64,000 nucleotides of DNA, from NCBI GenBank assembly GCA_944548615.1, contig OX155960.1, forward strand, positions 28,211,798 to 28,275,797, given 5' to 3'. Numbering within the stretch: position 1 is the stretch's first letter; each line of letters begins with the position of its first letter. Both the position numbers and the translations under genes were made by a program. This document shows positions 55,169 through 64,000 of this stretch, piece by piece. The notes beneath the pieces are model-generated. The model was given only the letters and a program-made list of their open reading frames with translations, made no database searches and was not told the origin of the DNA. Source of the DNA: Micropterix aruncella (taxonomy: Eukaryota; Arthropoda; Insecta; Lepidoptera; Micropterigidae).

Positions 55169-58100
55169 GTAAGTGAGATTTCTATTCATTTAATGTTTGT
55201 ATTTTGTGACTGTATGGCCTCCTTTGTGATCGATTGTCGCCTCCATGGAAGTATGTAAAGTAAGGACTCGGGGTAGTTGGTGGAAGGATGGATACCTGAC
55301 AGCACTGGAGCACGCAGGGTCTCGAAATTGAGGAAGCAAGAACTGATCAGATCTATGCTGGCGTACCTGAAGGAGTGGGAAAATAATGAAAAGACACTTG
55401 ACAAAAAGGCGATTGCAAATTGATCTGCTTCGTACGATTTCTTCTAAGCGGCCGGTGCTTTCTTATGTCTTTATCTTACCTATCCCTAACAATATTTGGT
55501 ATTCTAGTATTGGTACCTTTTCTACATTGTTGAAATTTTATCGTCGCCCGACTATATTCATCTTCCTAATTCCGAAACTGCAATAAACTTTTTTCGGCCT
55601 TAATAAATAAGCAAGATATAGGCATTTAAAGAAGCGTCAAACACCTACATATCGGGGTATTTATTAGGTATTGCTACCAGTTCTAAATTTTTTAACATCA
55701 CCCGACTATATTCACCAAGCTGATTCCGAAACTGCAATTATCTTTTGTCGGACTCAATAAATAAGAGAGATATAGACATTTGAAGAAGTGTCAAACACCT
55801 ACATATTTCGGTAGGTTAGGTTAGTTTTTTTTAAACCATAAACAATCATTTAAAACTTAAAAAAAAAAAAAAAGTCTGATTTTAAAAAATAAAATACAAA
55901 CGGAGCTGCCATGAAATTCACCGACCGGAGTTGGGCCCATCATAATACTATATTTTACACTTCTGGGGGGTGAGCAGTGGATTCCGGACTAACGACCGGC
56001 TGTGGTAGGTTTAGGACAGCTGTCTTGCCACATGTGAGCGTTCATCTTACCACCCATTCACTCCCTATTCAAGCCATAGAATTTGAGATGCGCAAATCAT
56101 GGATTTCTATAATTTATTAGGAAAGAGTTGATATTTTTCTGGAAAGACCAAGATCTTTAAAGAGGTGAAACAGAGATTTAGCTGGCAGGCCACGAGCGCC
56201 AACTTCCACCGCGTGAAGGTGAACAGTGAAGCCGTTCCGGGTGACGGCATTTGCGAGATCATGGTATTTATTTAAAATGATCATGGATTTAGCTTTGAAA
56301 TGATCGAATTTAGTACTTTTTTTTTTAATAGGCGAGGTAACAGTACCTAATATATTCCCTCTTTCTTTAAAGCGGGCGCTTTCTTATAAGTATTTATCTT
56401 ACCTATCCCTAACAATATTTGGTATTATTCTAGTATTGTTACTTTTCTACATAGTAGCTTTTCTACATTTTGAAGTTTTAACGTCGCCCGACTATACTCG
56501 TACAATTTCTGTTATTTATTAGGTATTGCTACCAGTTCTAGATTTTTAGTTTTTAACATCACCCAACTATATTCACCATGCTCATTCCGAAACTGCAATA
56601 ATCTTTTTTCGGCCTCAATAACCAAGCGAGATATAGGCATTTAAGGAAACATCGAGCACCTACATTTCGGTAGGTTAGGTTTTTTTTTTAACAACACAAC
56701 TATATGGCGATAGGTTTAGTTAGTTTTTTTTAAACCATCATAAATCTAATTTAAAATTTAAATTTAAAAGAAAACTGTATTTTCTATCAGATTTAGCATT
56801 ACAATGATCGAATTTAGTAGTTTTTTTTTTTTAATAGCGAGGTATCAATATTGTTATAATTCCCAGTATTGACCTCTATATACAAAATGTATTGCCAGGA
56901 GTTTCAATATTGACCGTATTTATAAGTCTTACTACCGAGTCTAACCCATAGAGCGTACTAAAAGAAATCGACAGGGCTGTTGATTTTTATAATGCCAGTA
57001 TTAACTCCTGATAATTCAACTTGTACATAGAGATATTGTTACTTGTAAATACCATGCCGACATAAAGGGCCAGACCAGGCCAGCGAGCCCTTTTGTGAAA
57101 GGGCATACGTTGCGACCAATCTGTCTGAAATGAATAGGAGTACGGTTTTCTAACTGATTAGAATATGGTTATCAGATTTTGAATTTATTATCTAGCTATT
57201 GACCATTTTGAGATCAGATAGATGGGACAAGTGATAATGAATTTTAATTTGGAGGCAATAATTACAAGGCCGGTGAGCAGTGGTTGCTAATATTACATAA
57301 AGCCCCAGGGGCGAAGAGAGGCAAACTGAGCGAGACGCCAGAGGTCCAGGTGTCAGATATCGCCAGGAGCAGCAAACTAATCAAGACTCCAGAGATGAAC
57401 TAAACATTGACATGTTCCATCTCTTGCCGAATATGCTCGGCATCGCATGTATCGCATGATTCACGAGCAACTTTTGCACCGTACATAGATGATAACTATA
57501 ATAGTAAGCTGTAAAAAAAGAAAAATATATATATATCCTCTTGGGTTCCAGACACCTTTTTGGATTTCTTTTAAACTTCCAGTACGCTCATTAAAATGCC
57601 TTTTTATGAGAAAAATAGTAAAAAAAAATATGCACTGGAAAATCTGGATTTCATATTTCGATGTTGCCATTTTAAACGCAGACCTCAGAATTATTATTAT
57701 TTTACGTACTATGTACTGTACTAATTACAAATGTATCCATGTGGATATACTTATGAAGGAGAAAAATATAGCTCTATGGATTTTTTTGGATGTCAAAGTG
57801 ACGAAGAGAAGTGACAATACTCGGACATACAGTATATCGGGTAGTGATGGGTGTGATCACGAATAGCAATAACAATAACGTGTGATATTTGCAATCACGA
57901 AGAACGCGTTACGAGAATTTGAAAGAACATGCTATTTGAATCACGGCTACGAACAGCACCGCGTTGCCATCACTCGGCGCCGCTACGACGCGACCGATCA
58001 CGCGTGATTATATGATCAGTGATTGGCCGTTCTCACTGAACGCCGTCGAACGACCGCGCGGCGCGCCACTGAACGATGATCGGTGAATTGAACCGTTCAT

Positions 58101-61100
58101 TTGGTTTCGTTCATTCTTGATGTGATCGGCGATCAGTGGATCAGTGATTTGCCGTTCGTTCTGGGCGAACGCCCGCGCCGGCTGGACGATGACTGATGAG
58201 TGGCGCGTTCATTTCGTACGTAACGTGAATTTGGACACTGTTGTCGCATGAATTTGGACACTGTTATCGCTCGTGTCGTAATCGTTCGTGTAAATGAGTT
58301 TGCTCATGATTTGTTAAAGCAATAAAATAACATTATTTCAGAAAGACGAACTCGGCTTAGCACCAAAAGAGCAAGAGAGATAATCTTTCTGAACGCTAAT
58401 TCTTCTAATTACTAATAAATATTAAGCAAATATAATGCGCGTTTCTGTTATCAGTTATCACATTGACGAAACTTTGTTACTTAACGTTTCACAGTACATT
58501 TCAGTACAATCACGAAAATCACGAGTAGCAGTTATTATCACGCGTGAAAAAATACCAGTAACGTGATTGTTGCGTGATTTAAAATTGAGAATCACGCCCA
58601 TCACTAATATCGGGAACCCACACATACGGACAGATGTATTGCATGTATTTATGTGTCTGAATATACAGTGGGTGGCCATCACATTAGGACCACCAAGCAA
58701 TTTCATTACAACAAAAACACAATATTTCTAAACTTTTAATCTGTGATACTTCCTGAGGTCCACATTATTAATTTTAATAAATATATACACAATCATTTTT
58801 CTCTAGTTTAAAATTCAGTGTGATGCCCTATAATTGTGGGTCATTTTAATAAATAACACAGGCCTACATTTTTTTTATGAAAAAGTGTTTCAGGTCTGAT
58901 AGGTGTATTAAAGTAATTAGGGTATGCTGATCACGAATCTATGCTTAGTTTTATTGCAGCACGTCAGATTTTCAAGAAAAGTGTGTAAAGTGATTTTTTA
59001 AATTTTCATATAAACGACAATAAGTACAGAGAAAATATTTATTAAAATAATTACACAGATCGAAAGATGCATTGCAAAACAAGAGTTGTAGTGTGTACAT
59101 TACACAAGCATTGGTTTTTTTAATGAAATCTTTACGTTTTTCTCTGAAAACTACGTTTTGTTGTTTTCTTTTTGTGTAGTTTAGCCGGTGAATCCCTCTT
59201 CAATGTCTAGCAGTAGTCCGCCATCATTCTAACATCCCATCTTCCTTGATAACGTCTCTCCATCTCCTTTATGTCCTGGTGAAACCTCTCTCCTTGTTCT
59301 TCGCTGACAGCCCCAAGGTTTTCAGGAAAATACTCCACGTGGGAATCGAGAAAATGGAGTTTAACGCTCATATTGCATCCCAGTTTTTTTTTTAATTTTC
59401 AACCATTTTGGCTACAATTTATTTGTAGTCTGGAGACTTGTTGTTTCCGAGAAAACCATCTATGACCTCTACGAAAGAACTCCATGCATCAGATTCATCC
59501 TGGGTCATCGTATTCTGGAACAATCTGTCGAATTTATGGTTCGAATTTGAGGACCTATGAAAATTCCTTCCTTCAGTTTCGCTTCAGAAAGTGCAGAAAA
59601 AATTTCGCACAGGTATTTAACGTCACCTTTTTTATTTGAAGCCTTGACAAATTGTTTCATCAGTCCTAATTTGATGTGAAGGGGAGGCAAAAGAACTAAC
59701 TTTGCGTCAACTAATGCATCACGCTGCATATTTTTGTGTCCAGGCACGAGTTGGTCTCTGGCTGGACATTCTTTCTTCACGTAATGTAGATTTCGTGCTC
59801 GACTGTCCCACTCACACAAGAAACACGGATACTTTGTGAATCCGGACTACTGACCCAATAGCATGCATATTATTTTGAGGTCTCCAAATAGCTGCCAATT
59901 ATATTCGTCATACTTTATTTTATTTGGTAATAGCTGAAGATTTTCATATGTTTCTTTGAGATGCACGGAGTCAGCAACGGGCACTGAGGCATAATATTTA
60001 TTACCATTGTGCAACAATACACCCTTAAGACTTCTTTTAGAAGAGTCAATGAATAACCTCCATGATGTGGAATCGTATTTGTCAGCTCCCAATTTCAATT
60101 ATTCGCTCCCGTGAATAACTGCTGTCAAGTTGACTTTGACAGATGCGGATAGCTAACAGTGTTGCTATATAAATCTACATATATTATCCTACAGTATTAA
60201 TTCTATCGTAATACTTAATATCATGAATGAAATTTAAGAAATTTAACAAAATTAAGTAATTCTCAACTAGGTGAAATTTTGTCATCATACAAAAAAATAT
60301 CAAAACTTTTTTTATTTTGTTAAAAGTCCTGACGTGATGGACTCAACCCGAATTCATATTAGGAATCAGCGTACCCAAATTAGTTAAGAACACTTGTCAA
60401 AATCAAAACACCAAAAATCATGTCGGCCTGTATAATTAATTACTCCAAAATAATAATATATTTTGATAATTTTTATTATGTTTGATAATGTTAAAGAAAC
60501 AGTTTGAATAATGAAAGAAGTCTATGTACTTACCTATGTATTATATTGATGCGTAGGTACTTATTTTAGTGTAAATGTATAAAATTTATCGAAAATAAAT
60601 ATTCACTTGAATAATAACGCCGGACATTATATTATGTTAAATTACAGAAAAAGTATCTATCTATATTTATTTATTGAAATAAATAATGTGGATACCAGAA
60701 AATATTAGTTTTGAAAGTCTAAGACTATTGAAATATGTCAGTATTAAAATTGCATGGTGCTCGTAATGTGATGGCCACCCGCTGTATTTTGTATGAGTAT
60801 ACGAATTTTAATATTTGTGGCAAAACCCCATCGAGACTGTAACCCGTAACCCTTCAACATTCCGTCATTATTGGACATACCATTAATTAAATTATTGAAT
60901 TTTAGGTGGTGCAATCCGTGCAGGATGCTCACGCCGCGGATCGAATCTGCCGTCGACGAGACAAAGGGAAAAGTAAACCTCGCCAAAGTAGACATTGACG
61001 AATTCACAGACCTCGCCCTCGACTACGATGTCAGTTCGGTGCCGGTACTTGTGGGAATCCGAAACGGGAAAGAAGTGCAGCGGGTGATCGGCTTACAAGA

Positions 61101-61167
61101 CGCCGATCAAATACGCAAATGGGTCAACAAGCTAGCCGAAGATGAAAAAGTAGCAGCGAAACGATAG
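55002..61167 (+). CDS. Mitochondrial thioredoxin (two exons)
   Basis: Exons 55002-55168 and 60906-61167 join in phase 2 across GT-AG (GCGAC/GTAAGT ... TTTTAG/GTGGTGC) to give 142 residues. It reduces protein disulfides; the active site is WCNPC at 57-61, preceded by VVVDFFAT, followed by the cis-Pro segment VSSVPVLV. The first 30 or so residues (MSVIKLFRSSAYLQIGVRN) are basic and amphipathic without acids, typical of a mitochondrial presequence, as in thioredoxin-2. The intron (5.7 kb) separates active-site T from W and is crowded with transposons. The frame at 54834 extends upstream of the ATG at 55002, but that extension looks like 5' UTR. Confidence 0.93.
55440..56850 (+). repeat. Duplicated GGAACC-type MITE sequences in the thioredoxin intron
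   Basis: Two related blocks (about 55440-55880 and 56370-56850) share TATCTTACCTATCCCTAACA, CGCCCGACTATA, CCGAAACTGCAATAA and AGATATAGGCATTTAA with each other and with the MITEs at 13.3 and 17.6 kb. A second internal partial copy lies at about 55660-55830. The RLE fragment E is inserted between the blocks. Confidence 0.65.
55894..56276 (-). mobile_element. RLE retrotransposon copy E, inverted 3' fragment
   Basis: Reverse complement of the last 380 bp of copies A-D: AAATACAAACGGAGCTGCCA at its left (3') end through CATGGTATTTATTTAAA at its right. It has point changes and small indels (for example in the endonuclease C-terminus at about 56098-56130), so it is older than the tandem copies. It sits inside a MITE. 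Confidence 0.88.
57842..58606. mobile_element. Nonautonomous hAT element with perfect 8-bp target duplication
   Basis: Ends TAGTGATGGGTGTGAT (57842) and, on the other strand, TAGTGATGGGCGTGAT (ending 58606), 15 of 16 identical. Flanks ATATCGGG at 57834-57841 and 58607-58614 are identical. 765 bp, relatively GC-rich interior with many GATCA and GTTCATT phrases; no transposase. The 8-bp duplication and TAG start are hAT hallmarks. Confidence 0.93.
58666..60784 (-). mobile_element. 2.1-kb element with Tc1-like ends and TA duplication
   Basis: Left end CAGTGGGTGGCCATCACATT, right end (other strand) CAGCGGGTGGCCATCACATT, similarity continuing for about 40 bp; TA at 58664-58665 and 60785-60786. 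The interior on - carries remnants of a protein that is not a recognisable DDE transposase. It lies 50 bp right of the hAT element, in the thioredoxin intron. Confidence 0.85.
59170..60098 (-). pseudogene. Degenerate transposon-associated protein of unnamed family
   Basis: From 60098 leftward: SVHLKETYENLQLLPNKIKY, DEYNWQLFGDLKIICMLLGQ, then (new frame, 59819) CEWDSRARNLHYVKKECPAR, VLLPPLHIKLGLMKQFVKAS, LSEAKLKEGIFIGPQIR, then beyond further stops FLGNNKSPDYK, and ERRYQGRW/EEQGERFHQDIKEM-like fragments to about 59170. I recall this series of motifs from large multicopy gene families in many invertebrates, usually annotated as uncharacterised; I cannot name it. Several frameshifts and stops, and a missing N-terminus, make this copy dead. 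Confidence 0.65.
60906..61167 (+). CDS. Thioredoxin exon 2: WCNPC active site to stop
   Basis: Acceptor GAATTTTAG. Begins with the last base of Thr, then WCNPCRMLTPRIE, VNLAKVDIDEFTDLALDYDV, VSSVPVLVGIRNG, and ends AAKR with TAG at 61165-61167. Confidence 0.93.
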
Positions 61168-61236
61168 AACATCAAATGCACCTCGTTACTTAAGCTTTTC
61201 ATTCAATTAATGAGACAAATTTAATTCCTAGTATTT

Positions 61237-61242
61237 AATAAA
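61237..61242 (+). promoter_or_regulatory. Thioredoxin poly(A) signal
   Basis: AATAAA 70 bp after the stop; a second candidate is at about 61274. Confidence 0.65.
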
Positions 61243-61265
61243 TATGCAAAGATTGGCTATAATAC

Positions 61266-61271
61266 TTTATT
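61266..61271 (-). promoter_or_regulatory. Poly(A) signal of the WKF-domain gene
   Basis: TTTATT on + (AATAAA on -), 27 bp beyond that gene's stop codon. Confidence 0.6.
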
Positions 61272-61297
61272 GAAATAAAATTTAGTGTTACACCGTT

Positions 61298-62068
61298 TTA
61301 CTCTTGTATGTTTTGTATTATGCTTCTTGCTCGTTCGTATGATAATTCACATGGCTTGTCTTGTGTTTTCTCTTCGTTATCTTCCTCTTTATCTTTGTCT
61401 GCGTTTTCATTTTTCTCCACCCATTGTTCCATCTTTGCAATCTCTGTATTCGAATCTTCGATCAAATGTTTCTTAACGTTGCCTACTGCTGACGAAAAGT
61501 ACTCTAGAAAAACATCCCATAAATCGCCTGGGACCATTTCTTCGTCAAATTTGTGTTTAAACAACCAAATCTGTTTAGTTTTCATGAATTTCCAATTAGC
61601 TTTGTCGCTTTTCCACTGTTGCAAATACTCGTGGGCTTCTTTCATCGCTTGGAGCTGGTTGGTCGCCATCATTTCAGCCTGCCTCAGCGCTTCTTTCTCC
61701 CTTTTGAGCTGTCGATTCGACTTCTCGCCCGGCTTTTTAACAGCATCTTCCCCGACAGGTTTTTTCTTTTTATGTTTTTTCCGTTTTTTCTTCGCCCCTT
61801 CGCTCGCGTCTTCCTTTTCATCGTCGTCCGAGCGGATATCTATATTCTTCACGGCGACTTTTTCATCAGCTGTATCTTCCGTCGGTATTTTGTCGACTCC
61901 ATCATTATTCGATTCTTCCGTGTGATTATCATTTAGTTCTACGTTTGTTTTATTTGACTTGCGTTTTTTAACTTTTTTATGTGACGAATTCATCTTATCA
62001 GACGTATTACCGAAAGTTAGGTTATGTTGTTTTTCGGCGTGTTGCCGCGCAATCGCATTCTCTGGCAT
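61298..62068 (-). CDS. C7orf50-like protein with WKF domain
   Basis: 256 residues, single exon. The N-terminal half is lysine-rich and acidic, with nucleolar-type basic clusters (KKKRKKHKKKK at about 93-103). The WKF domain lies near 147-196: YLQQWKSDKANWKFMKTKQI, WLFKHKFDEEMVP, FLEYFSSAVG. This is the signature of the conserved eukaryotic family containing human C7orf50 (Pfam WKF/DUF2373), a nucleolar protein thought to act in ribosome biogenesis; that role is family knowledge. The second Met (residue 26, MNSSHKK) is an alternative start. The gene is convergent with thioredoxin. Confidence 0.9.
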   Translation of the reverse strand: MPENAIARQHAEKQHNLTFGNTSDKMNSSHKKVKKRKSNKTNVELNDNHTEESNNDGVDKIPTEDTADEKVAVKNIDIRSDDDEKEDASEGAKKKRKKHKKKKPVGEDAVKKPGEKSNRQLKREKEALRQAEMMATNQLQAMKEAHEYLQQWKSDKANWKFMKTKQIWLFKHKFDEEMVPGDLWDVFLEYFSSAVGNVKKHLIEDSNTEIAKMEQWVEKNENADKDKEEDNEEKTQDKPCELSYERARSIIQNIQE

Positions 62069-62239
62069 TCTCCAACCAATCCACGTCGAGCAATGACGGT
62101 TCAGACTCTAGCGTCTATGGAGCACGTACCATAGACAAAAGGAAGTCGTCATCGATTTTAAAAGTATAACAACCTGTCTATGACTTACTTTAAAATTTTA
62201 GGCTCAAATTGACAAACATAAAGCGTCACAATATATTAT

Positions 62240-63592
62240 ATAATCAGGGACCGCTAACGAGGGCGGTTGTGGTAATGTCCGTTCGCACCCTTCCTTGTAT
62301 CTTGTTTTGTAAATCGCCTGTGATTTTGTCTAGCAGTCGCCTTCGGGCTTCGCCGATACCTTAGCCTTCTACAAATAACGTATGTTTTTACTATTTTTAC
62401 TAAGGCCCTCTACACGCCCCAAGGGAATTGTGGTCTGAAAGCCATCTAGATCCATGATACTCGCCGTTGAGAACCAGAAGCTTCCTGATCAAGTCTTATT
62501 CTTCTATAACTCTGGTAACAGGTTCGAGGTGACTTGCGCGATCATCTCCCTTACGTAGCGGTAATACGGTGTCTACCAAATCTATCGTGGACCACGGCAT
62601 CCTTTGCCCGGCTCTTCACCTGGTATCGGGTAGCCGATTGTTCGCTTCAAGAGCAGTTGCCGTAAGTTAAACAACTACCCCCGCTCTATAGAAGACAAAT
62701 TGCGGTGTCAACTACAACGGGCGAGCCCATCACCACAGGACGTTTTAACGATTTTCTCGTTTTATCGCCCTGCAGTGAACGTAGAAGACTTTGGACATAA
62801 CCAATCCAACGTCCAGCTACGTCACAACCCGCAAGAAGCCAACGCCTTACCGCGAGATAGCCAGTGTTACCTGGCGGGCCGACCCTCGCGCCCTTGCTTC
62901 CAATTGTGACCAGATTTCTCCGGTCTCTCGATTGGTTCCGAGTTCGAGGTCGCTTGCGCGGTCCTCTCCCTTACGAAGCGGTGAAGCGGTGTGAACCGAA
63001 TCTGTCGCGGACCAAGGCGTCCTTTGCCCGACTCTGAACCGGGATCGGATGGCCAATGGTCATTTCAAGAGCAGTCGCCGTAAGGTAGACAACCACCCCC
63101 GCTCTATAGGAAACAATACAGTTCCCAGACTCCCCCGATTGTTAGTCGGAGAGCACAATCGATTGGCTTGCGCCGCTCGGTGCGCAGACCGTCCAGGAGC
63201 GCCAGAGGTTTGATTCCCAGGGGAGACTGGTTGACCCAGTGTCCTACCCAGGCTCGCACCCCATGCGTGGAGGCCATCGGATGGGTGTTGACCCGTGAGT
63301 GTGACCGACCCTGAACACATGGGTCATCGTGGCCACCTCATCATGGGCCCATTAGCTCCCTATAGAAGACAGTACTGTTTCCAGACTCCACCGGCTGTCG
63401 GTCAGCATGCACAATCTATTGCCTGACTCCGCACGGTGGCAAACCGTCTAGACGCGCCCGAAAGTTGACTCCTAGGGGAAACTGGCTCGTAGGCCAGAGT
63501 CCTACCATGGCTCGCACTTCTATGTCTTAGTGGCCAAACTGCAACAGGGCCCATTAGTTCCCAGTGTTGTATGGCAGCGTATGAGAGTTTAG
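62240..63592 (-). repeat. GC-rich modular dispersed repeat (right copy, inverted)
   Basis: Reverse orientation of 4050-4960. Modules are repeated in tandem: the GACTTGCGCGATCATCTCCC module (about 62530-62700) recurs as GCTTGCGCGGTCCTCTCCCT (62953-63110), and the CCCAGACTCC/GGAGCGCC module (63100-63358) recurs, diverged, at 63360-63560. It contains AGAGGTTTGATTCCC, a B-box-like word. Frames of 67-86 codons on both strands are repeat-derived. Confidence 0.7.
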
Positions 63593-63595
63593 GTG

Positions 63596-63805
63596 GGAAC
63601 AAATTATCGGACGCGACTTAAAGGTGTATGTTACTGATTACTTAATATTTACTGAACTGTGAAAATTATCGGACGTAAGTTGCGGACGTAACCTTGGGCC
63701 GCCCGTGAGTGTTCAGACGTCCGATAGTAATCCGCAAGCCGCGTCCCAAACGACTGTATACACATATCAGTAGCTTCTGTCATCCGTGTCCGATAATTTG
63801 TTTCC
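63596..63805. mobile_element. Possible MITE with AACAAATTATCGGAC ends
   Basis: GGGAACAAATTATCGGACGC (63596) and, on the other strand, GGAAACAAATTATCGGACAC (ending 63804). About 210 bp; a third copy of ATTATCGGACG lies inside at 63666. Target duplication unclear because it abuts the GC-rich repeat. Confidence 0.6.
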
Positions 63806-63874
63806 GCCCTTTGTCCATCGCAGCGGACGTTTTCACGGCGGACAATTATTTCGACCTAGATATTGTTTGCAGAA

Positions 63875-64000
63875 TGGAGCGCGGTTAACGCGTCGTACGG
63901 TGAAAAAACCGTGTGGTGGACAAGAGCTCCCATTTTTTCCACGGCGCGGCTAACACGCCGTACGGTTAAAAATATGTGCCGTGGACAAGAGGCTTGAGGG
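63875..64000 (+). repeat. Two tandem copies of a GC-rich unit of about 70 bp
   Basis: GCGCGGTTAACGCGTCGTACGG ... GTGGACAAGAG and GCGCGGCTAACACGCCGTACGG ... GTGGACAAGAG follow each other; the second runs to the window end, so the array may continue. Confidence 0.65.

Overview
The window is eukaryotic nuclear DNA, AT-rich and full of repeats, almost certainly from a moth or butterfly. The evidence is three spliced or single-exon insect-type genes, an interspersed repeat I know as ubiquitous in Lepidoptera (near 23.3 kb), a CR1/Zenon-like LINE, tRNA-derived SINEs, and many mariner, hAT, Harbinger and Tc1 remnants. Nothing prokaryotic is present, and most of the long 'open frames' are transposon-derived.

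Host genes. (1) A gene I assign to cueball (LDL-receptor YWTD propeller, three EGF modules, one membrane span) covers 15976-37634 on + in six coding exons. The first exon encodes only the signal peptide and lies 16.3 kb upstream of exon 2. Joining the exons gives 1830 nt, exactly 610 codons with the stop. (2) A small one-membrane-span protein of unknown function lies on - at 50831-51205. (3) A mitochondrial thioredoxin (Trx-2 type, WCNPC) lies on + in two exons, 55002-55168 and 60906-61167. (4) A C7orf50-like WKF-domain protein lies on - at 61298-62068, convergent with thioredoxin; their poly(A) signals lie 23 bp apart.

Layout. 1-15.7 kb is intergenic: degenerate repeats, a LINE tail (2.6-3.6 kb), a GC-rich modular repeat (3.7-5.1 kb), SINEs, a decayed Tc1/mariner transposase, and three successive palindromes of about 107 bp (14.6-14.9 kb). 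16-38 kb is cueball; its introns hold a SINE, a GGAACC-ended MITE, two (TA)n tracts flanking an 86-bp perfect inverted repeat, a coding-competent but 5'-truncated CR1/Zenon-like LINE, two mariners, a 43-bp minisatellite, a TTA-flanked MITE and a hAT MITE. 39-39.8 kb is another LINE tail. 40.4-50.5 kb is the standout: four head-to-tail copies of one retrotransposon with a restriction-like endonuclease (R2/R4-like), alternating truncated and full length, the last with an intact frame. The thioredoxin intron holds an inverted fragment of the same family, a hAT element with a perfect 8-bp target duplication and a 2.1-kb element with Tc1-like ends that carries an unrelated protein remnant. 62.2-64 kb carries the GC-rich modular repeat again, in the opposite orientation to the copy at 4-5 kb.

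The host genes do not form a pathway. The main biology is the density and nesting of mobile DNA, the tandem RLE-retrotransposon array, and a recurring signature of short perfect palindromes that look like templated inverted insertions.
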